This document shows, piece after piece, positions 5,807-8,153 of a DNA stretch of 8,153 nt. This DNA comes from JBEKCP01 sp050014815 (GTDB lineage: Bacteria > Planctomycetota > Planctomycetia > Pirellulales > Thermoguttaceae). Numbering within the stretch: position 1 is the first letter of the stretch; the number at the start of each line of letters is the position of its first letter. The stretch spans positions 1 to 8,153 of the forward strand of contig JBEKCP010000258.1 of NCBI GenBank assembly GCA_050014815.1. Reading direction: 5' to 3'. A program made the position numbers and the translations under genes. The notes below the pieces were generated by a model that was not told the DNA's origin, searched no databases, and was given only the letters and a program-made list of their open reading frames with translations.

Positions 5807-6327
5807 GGCTCGCTCCTTTCGTCACTACCATGTGCCCGCGTTTGCCTTCTGCCGCTGGCTGAGGGCTTTTCACCCGATTTCTGCGGCAGCGAGCGGTCGA
5901 AGATGTGCCGCAGTTCTACTACGGCCTTGTGCAGCAGGTCCATGTTCCGCAGCGTCTCGTCTGGCAAAGGGGGCCTCTTTGCTCCACCCCACTCGCGCAA
6001 AGCTGACTCCAGCGTCGCGATTCTTCCGGCGTTGCGAGCTTGCTCTCTCGCCAGCTCCTTGTTCTCGCTCTCCAGAGTGGCGATCGCCCGCTCGGCAGCC
6101 ACTCTCTCGTCGGCCTGCTGTTGGCGAGCCTCTCGCAACTGATCGCTGAGAGACGACAGTTCCCGCAAAGCCCGCTCCAGGGATTGTTCGTCAATGGCCT
6201 GTTTCTTGCCTCGGTCCACTTTTGCGCCTTGGTCGAGCTGCTGTCCCGGCGCAGGCATAGCGAACATGGCCAAACAGGCAGTGAAAAGCGTGGCACTTAT
6301 GGACGGTGCATTCTTGGTCGCATTCAT
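5803..6327 (-). CDS. Secreted coiled-coil protein A, 174 aa
   Basis: The first about 28 residues form a signal peptide (MNATKNAPSISATLFTACLA, then MFAMPAPGQQ). Residues about 45-112 are a continuous coiled coil with heptad-like spacing (LERALRELSSLSDQLREARQ). A shorter helix at 125-145 contains ELRHIFDRSLPQKSGEKP, closely matching ELRATVDRAFPHKPGDKP in the neighbouring gene product. The tail is basic and Ser/Arg-rich (GRRQTRAHGSDERSEP), unlike the acidic/Pro-rich tail of its paralogue, so the two may have diverged there. The start at 6327 follows GGGAGG by four bases; an upstream in-frame GTG at 6411 would place the signal peptide internally and is rejected. Its TGA overlaps the GTG of the next gene. 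I do not know a named family for it. Confidence 0.8.
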   Translation of the reverse strand: MNATKNAPSISATLFTACLAMFAMPAPGQQLDQGAKVDRGKKQAIDEQSLERALRELSSLSDQLREARQQQADERVAAERAIATLESENKELAREQARNAGRIATLESALREWGGAKRPPLPDETLRNMDLLHKAVVELRHIFDRSLPQKSGEKPSASGRRQTRAHGSDERSEP

Positions 6328-6397
6328 ACGGCCTCCCTGGTAGAAGAACTTGCGAACGGTTGCGAGGGCCGACACCGCCGACCTTTTCACCGCGCCC

Positions 6398-6538
6398 TCA
6401 TTGTACTCCACGCAAGGGGGGATTCAAGATGAGTTTGTTCGCGCACATAGTCATCGGGATGCCGACAATGCTGGCCAACAGCAGCCAGTACCACCAGAGG
6501 AAATCCCTCTTGGACGGCGTGAAGCAACACGATCCCAT
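6398..6538 (-). CDS. Small single-pass membrane protein, 46 aa
   Basis: The translation begins MGSCCFTPSKRDFLWWYWLL, continues LASIVGIPMTMC and ends ILNPPLRGVQ. One transmembrane helix (about 13-31) with a Trp/Tyr-rich edge follows a short basic stretch, so the N-terminus is probably cytoplasmic. Adjacent Cys4 and Cys5 could bind metal or be modified. An excellent ribosome binding site, TAGGAGG, stands nine bases before the ATG, which is the main support for a gene this short. It lies 70 bases upstream of the first coiled-coil gene on the same strand, and its last codons contain the -10 box of that gene's putative promoter. Its function is unknown; coding is inferred from the ribosome binding site, the membrane-helix pattern and the position. 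Confidence 0.6.
   Translation of the reverse strand: MGSCCFTPSKRDFLWWYWLLLASIVGIPMTMCANKLILNPPLRGVQ
6400..6427 (-). promoter_or_regulatory. Putative promoter of the coiled-coil gene pair
   Basis: On the minus strand TTGAAT (6422-6427) is followed after 16 bases by TACAAT (6400-6405). Transcription would start near 6393, giving a leader of about 65 bases before the ATG at 6327. It lies inside the 3' end of the 46-aa gene, so the pair could be transcribed both from here and by read-through. Confidence 0.5.
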
Positions 6539-6575
6539 GGCGCTGTGCCTCCTACGAAATGTTTGCCGTAAATTG

Positions 6576-6621
6576 AGCCCTAATGGTGGAGGAGGTGACT
6601 TCTGGTAGAAATAGGGCTACC
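6576..6621. repeat. Nested inverted repeats upstream of the 46-aa gene
   Basis: AGCCCTA (6576-6582) is the exact inverse of TAGGGCT (6612-6618), with 29 bases between them. Sharing the right arm, GGTAG (6604-6608) pairs with CTACC (6617-6621). The two pairings exclude each other. On the minus strand this lies 38 bases upstream of the 46-aa start, where an operator or switching leader could sit. Confidence 0.4.
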
Positions 6622-6668
6622 GTAAACGCCAACTCCATGATACCCGGGGCCACCGCACCCCGCCAGAT

Positions 6669-6799
6669 CCCCGGTTCAGCCTTTCCGCTCTCACCGGCGA
6701 AGCGGAAGCTCAACGGGGCAGTCCGGTTCCCTGTGGGGCCACCAGGCTCGCGCGATGAGGGGTGCAGGAACGGCAGCACCCGCTCGGCGGTGGTCTGCC
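6669..6799. other. Non-coding segment able to form three consecutive long hairpins
   Basis: Hairpin I (6669-6718) stacks TTCCGCT (6683-6689) with AGCGGAA (6701-6707), AGC with GCT (6678-6680, 6708-6710), GTT with AAC (6674-6676, 6712-6714) and CCCC with GGGG (6669-6672, 6715-6718): seventeen pairs. Hairpin II joins CCG (6723-6725), TTC and CTG to CAG, GAA and CGG (6765-6773). Hairpin III joins GGCAG (6772-6776) to CTGCC (6795-6799), then CAC to GTG and CGC to GCG over a TCG loop. The direct repeat GGGGCCACC occurs near 6646-6654 and 6735-6743. It starts ten bases after the stop of the 311-aa gene. No T tract follows, so it may be an intergenic repeat, an RNA 3' stabiliser or a small RNA gene. 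Confidence 0.45.
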
Positions 6800-6808
6800 A
6801 ATCAGCGT

Positions 6809-7744
6809 CTACAGCGGCTCTCGCTTCCGCTCGGTGTTCAACTCCGGCCCCGCCTTGCGGCGCTTGTAGGTCGCGCTGTAGTTGACCACCTGCTTCTTCC
6901 CCGGCGGCAGGTTCAGGAAATACTTGACGTGGTTCTGGTCCACTCGCTCCACGCGGCCAGGTATGTTGTGCAGGTCCACATAGGCCCCCGGTTCGTTGGA
7001 GTTCCAGTCCTTGGGCGGCTGGCCTTCGCCCCACAGCACCACGTTGGCGTCGAACCGCCGCTCCAACTCGGTCTTGGCCACCACCGGCTTTCCGGAGACG
7101 ATCTCCTCCTCGTAGAAGAACGTCTCGTCGTAGTCCACCAGGTCGTAGTAGAGCACGAACTGGTCGTCCAGCCGCCGCTTGTACTGCCGGGCCACGACGT
7201 TGGTGGTCTGCTGGTCTTTCAAGCGGCGGACGATGGTGCCCACCACCAGCCGCGTCTGCGCGTTGTCGTAAAGTTCGCCGGAGTTGTTGGCCACGCGAAC
7301 GTAGCCGGTCAGGTTGAGCTTCGTCTCGTCCTCGTTGGCGATGCCCACGTAATCCGCCGACCAGGTGATGCCGCTGGTGAAGTACCGAATCTCGACGGGG
7401 ATCTTGCCCGCCATCTGGCTCTTGATGTTCCACTGCAAGGCGTCGTTGCGGCCGGACGGAAACGTGGTATCGACCAGGTCTACCTTGTCCTGATGATCGA
7501 GGATTCTGAACTCGATGCTCGTGGGGTCGATGAGCGTATTGGCCCAGGAGAACTGGATGCGGTTGACGCCCTCCTTGACGGTCAGGAGCCGGTGCTCCCG
7601 GACCATGGTGATGTCTTCGGAGTTGTAGATGGTGAGCTGGGTGCCCTCGCGGGTGGGCAGGGTCAAGAGGTCCACGGCGGCCATGGCGGGCGTGGCGACG
7701 GCAAGGATCAACACCAGCGACAGCCAAAACGGGTGGGTCCGCAC
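6809..7744 (-). CDS. Exported DUF4139-like protein, 311 aa
   Basis: A clear signal peptide (MRTHPFWLSLVLILAVATPA then MA, cut near residue 22) shows export. The mature part starts AVDLLTLPTREGTQLTIYNS and is rich in beta strands: motifs VNRIQFSWANTLIDPTSIEF, VEIRYFTSGITWSADYVGIA and LTGYVRVANNSGELYDNAQT. The pattern 'sWsadY' followed by 'l.gyv.v.NnSGe.y.na...lv.G' matches what I know of the DUF4139 family, in which this region carries the W-x-Y and N-x-S-G signature. The C-terminus (KYFLNLPPGKKQVVNYSATY) fits the family's closing strands. It appears complete. The start is GTG at 7744, chosen for AGGGGAG eight bases upstream and because the signal peptide begins there. It is divergent from the aldehyde dehydrogenase gene. 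The family's biochemical role is not known to me; family assignment is from motif memory. Confidence 0.75.
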   Translation of the reverse strand: MRTHPFWLSLVLILAVATPAMAAVDLLTLPTREGTQLTIYNSEDITMVREHRLLTVKEGVNRIQFSWANTLIDPTSIEFRILDHQDKVDLVDTTFPSGRNDALQWNIKSQMAGKIPVEIRYFTSGITWSADYVGIANEDETKLNLTGYVRVANNSGELYDNAQTRLVVGTIVRRLKDQQTTNVVARQYKRRLDDQFVLYYDLVDYDETFFYEEEIVSGKPVVAKTELERRFDANVVLWGEGQPPKDWNSNEPGAYVDLHNIPGRVERVDQNHVKYFLNLPPGKKQVVNYSATYKRRKAGPELNTERKREPL

Positions 7745-7777
7745 GTCCGATACTCCCCTGGATGAGGGCTATTTCCT

Positions 7778-7783
7778 ATTCTA
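7778..7783 (-). promoter_or_regulatory. Possible -10 box of the DUF4139-like gene
   Basis: TAGAAT on the minus strand lies 33 bases upstream of the GTG start at 7744, a sensible distance. No convincing -35 hexamer is found 15-19 bases further up, so this rests on one box only. Confidence 0.25.
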
Positions 7784-7888
7784 CTCCACACTTGGCAGTT
7801 CCGCTACAGCCCCTGAGGTTAGACGTGGGATGGGCCGCTGGAGTTCCCGGAAAGGTGCTGTGGGAGCATCGCCGTGCCGGTACGGTAG

Positions 7889-7916
7889 TTGACGCCGCAA
7901 GCCGGGAAGCGACAAT
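7889..7916 (+). promoter_or_regulatory. Putative promoter of the aldehyde dehydrogenase gene
   Basis: TTGACG (7889-7894) is followed after 16 bases by GACAAT (7911-7916), five of six and four of six consensus positions. Transcription would start near 7923, about 33 bases before the ATG, which leaves room for the AAAGGAG site at 7941-7947. Confidence 0.45.
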
Positions 7917-7955
7917 TGAACGAACCATGGAGCACATCACAAAGGAGTCACCGCG

Positions 7956-8153
7956 ATGACAGGTAAATCTCATCCTCACTGCCTGCCGGAAGTCGGGGAG
8001 TTTCTTGATTCAGGTCCCTTGAAGGGGGTGATCGGGGGAAGGGACGTCGAGTCTTCCCATGGCGAAACGCTGACCACCCTCGACCCCGGGTCCAAGGAAC
8101 CGCTGACCACGGTCTACGCGATGCAGCCCGACGACGTCGATCGGGCGGTTCGG
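7956..8153 (+). CDS. Aldehyde dehydrogenase family protein, N-terminal part (3' end cut by window)
   Basis: Only the first 66 residues are present. They read MTGKSHPHCLPEVGEFLDSG, then a block with GVIGGRDVESSHGETLTTLD, PGSKEPLTTV and DDVDRAVR. The order 'I-G-G-...-G-E-T-...-(N/D)P-x-(T/S)-x-E-...-V-...-D-V-D-x-A-V' is the usual start of NAD(P)-dependent aldehyde dehydrogenases, which oxidise aldehydes to acids in the cytoplasm. The catalytic Cys and Glu lie far beyond the right edge, so the substrate class and activity cannot be judged. The start at 7956 is set by AAAGGAG (7941-7947), eight bases upstream. The gene faces away from the DUF4139-like gene across 211 bases that contain both putative promoters; a functional link between the two is not implied. 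Confidence 0.8.
   Translation, partial: MTGKSHPHCLPEVGEFLDSGPLKGVIGGRDVESSHGETLTTLDPGSKEPLTTVYAMQPDDVDRAVR

Noticed and set aside
6552..6638. 28-aa ORF (MELAFTVALF...) within the non-coding stretch on the minus strand
   Set aside because: It has a short hydrophobic start but no ribosome binding site before its ATG, and it overlaps the nested inverted repeats.
6640..6808. Possible group II intron end or other named ribozyme, because of a CCGGTTC-type 3' arm followed by a G-rich run
   Set aside because: No matching domain V 5' arm, AGC triad helix or reverse transcriptase gene is present. Kept only as an unassigned structured segment.
6552..7727. 391-aa open frame on the minus strand overlapping the DUF4139-like gene
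   Set aside because: It is a different frame of the same strand with His/Arg/Gly-rich nonsense, while the other frame has a signal peptide and family-like motifs. The tail beyond 6809 only reads through the hairpin-rich DNA.
6755..7765. 336-aa open frame on the plus strand
   Set aside because: It is the antisense shadow of the DUF4139-like gene, Val/Leu/His-rich and without a ribosome binding site.

Overview
The window looks like a chromosomal segment of a GC-rich bacterium of the Planctomycetota. The main reasons are a planctomycete-style sigma factor plus Hanks-type Ser/Thr kinase pair, a small membrane protein with the 'RRWYQFRLRHLL' signature followed by one transmembrane segment, WD40 repeats, and several secreted proteins with little similarity to other phyla. 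I cannot assign an order within the phylum from sequence alone.

Layout, left to right. (i) 1-3320, minus strand: a two-gene signalling unit. An ECF-type sigma factor (GTG start, own promoter) is followed after 22 bp by a large membrane-anchored Ser/Thr protein kinase whose C-terminus runs off the left edge. The kinase is open over 859 codons. The long ORFs on the opposite strand here are GC-driven shadows. (ii) 3509-3978, plus strand: a 22-codon leader ORF with an excellent ribosome binding site overlaps, by ATGA, an unrecognised 134-aa protein. (iii) 4104-4149: two back-to-back hairpins between convergent genes, a likely bidirectional terminator. (iv) 4154-6538, minus strand, read right to left: a 46-aa membrane protein, two tandem paralogous secreted coiled-coil proteins joined by a GTGA overlap, a degenerate WD40 fragment bracketed by clusters of miniature hairpins, a 66-aa membrane protein, and a 111-aa membrane protein. 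(v) 6576-6799: non-coding DNA full of nested inverted repeats. (vi) 6809-7744, minus strand: an exported protein resembling the DUF4139 family. (vii) 7956 to the right edge, plus strand: the start of an aldehyde dehydrogenase, divergent from the previous gene.

How the parts fit: the sigma/kinase pair is a regulatory module, and the kinase probably relays a signal to transcription. The middle block is made almost wholly of exported or membrane proteins of unknown role, so it reads as an envelope-related locus that has grown by gene duplication and been invaded or rearranged by hairpin-rich repeats. I found no CRISPR array, tRNA, rRNA, transposase or recognised defence system.
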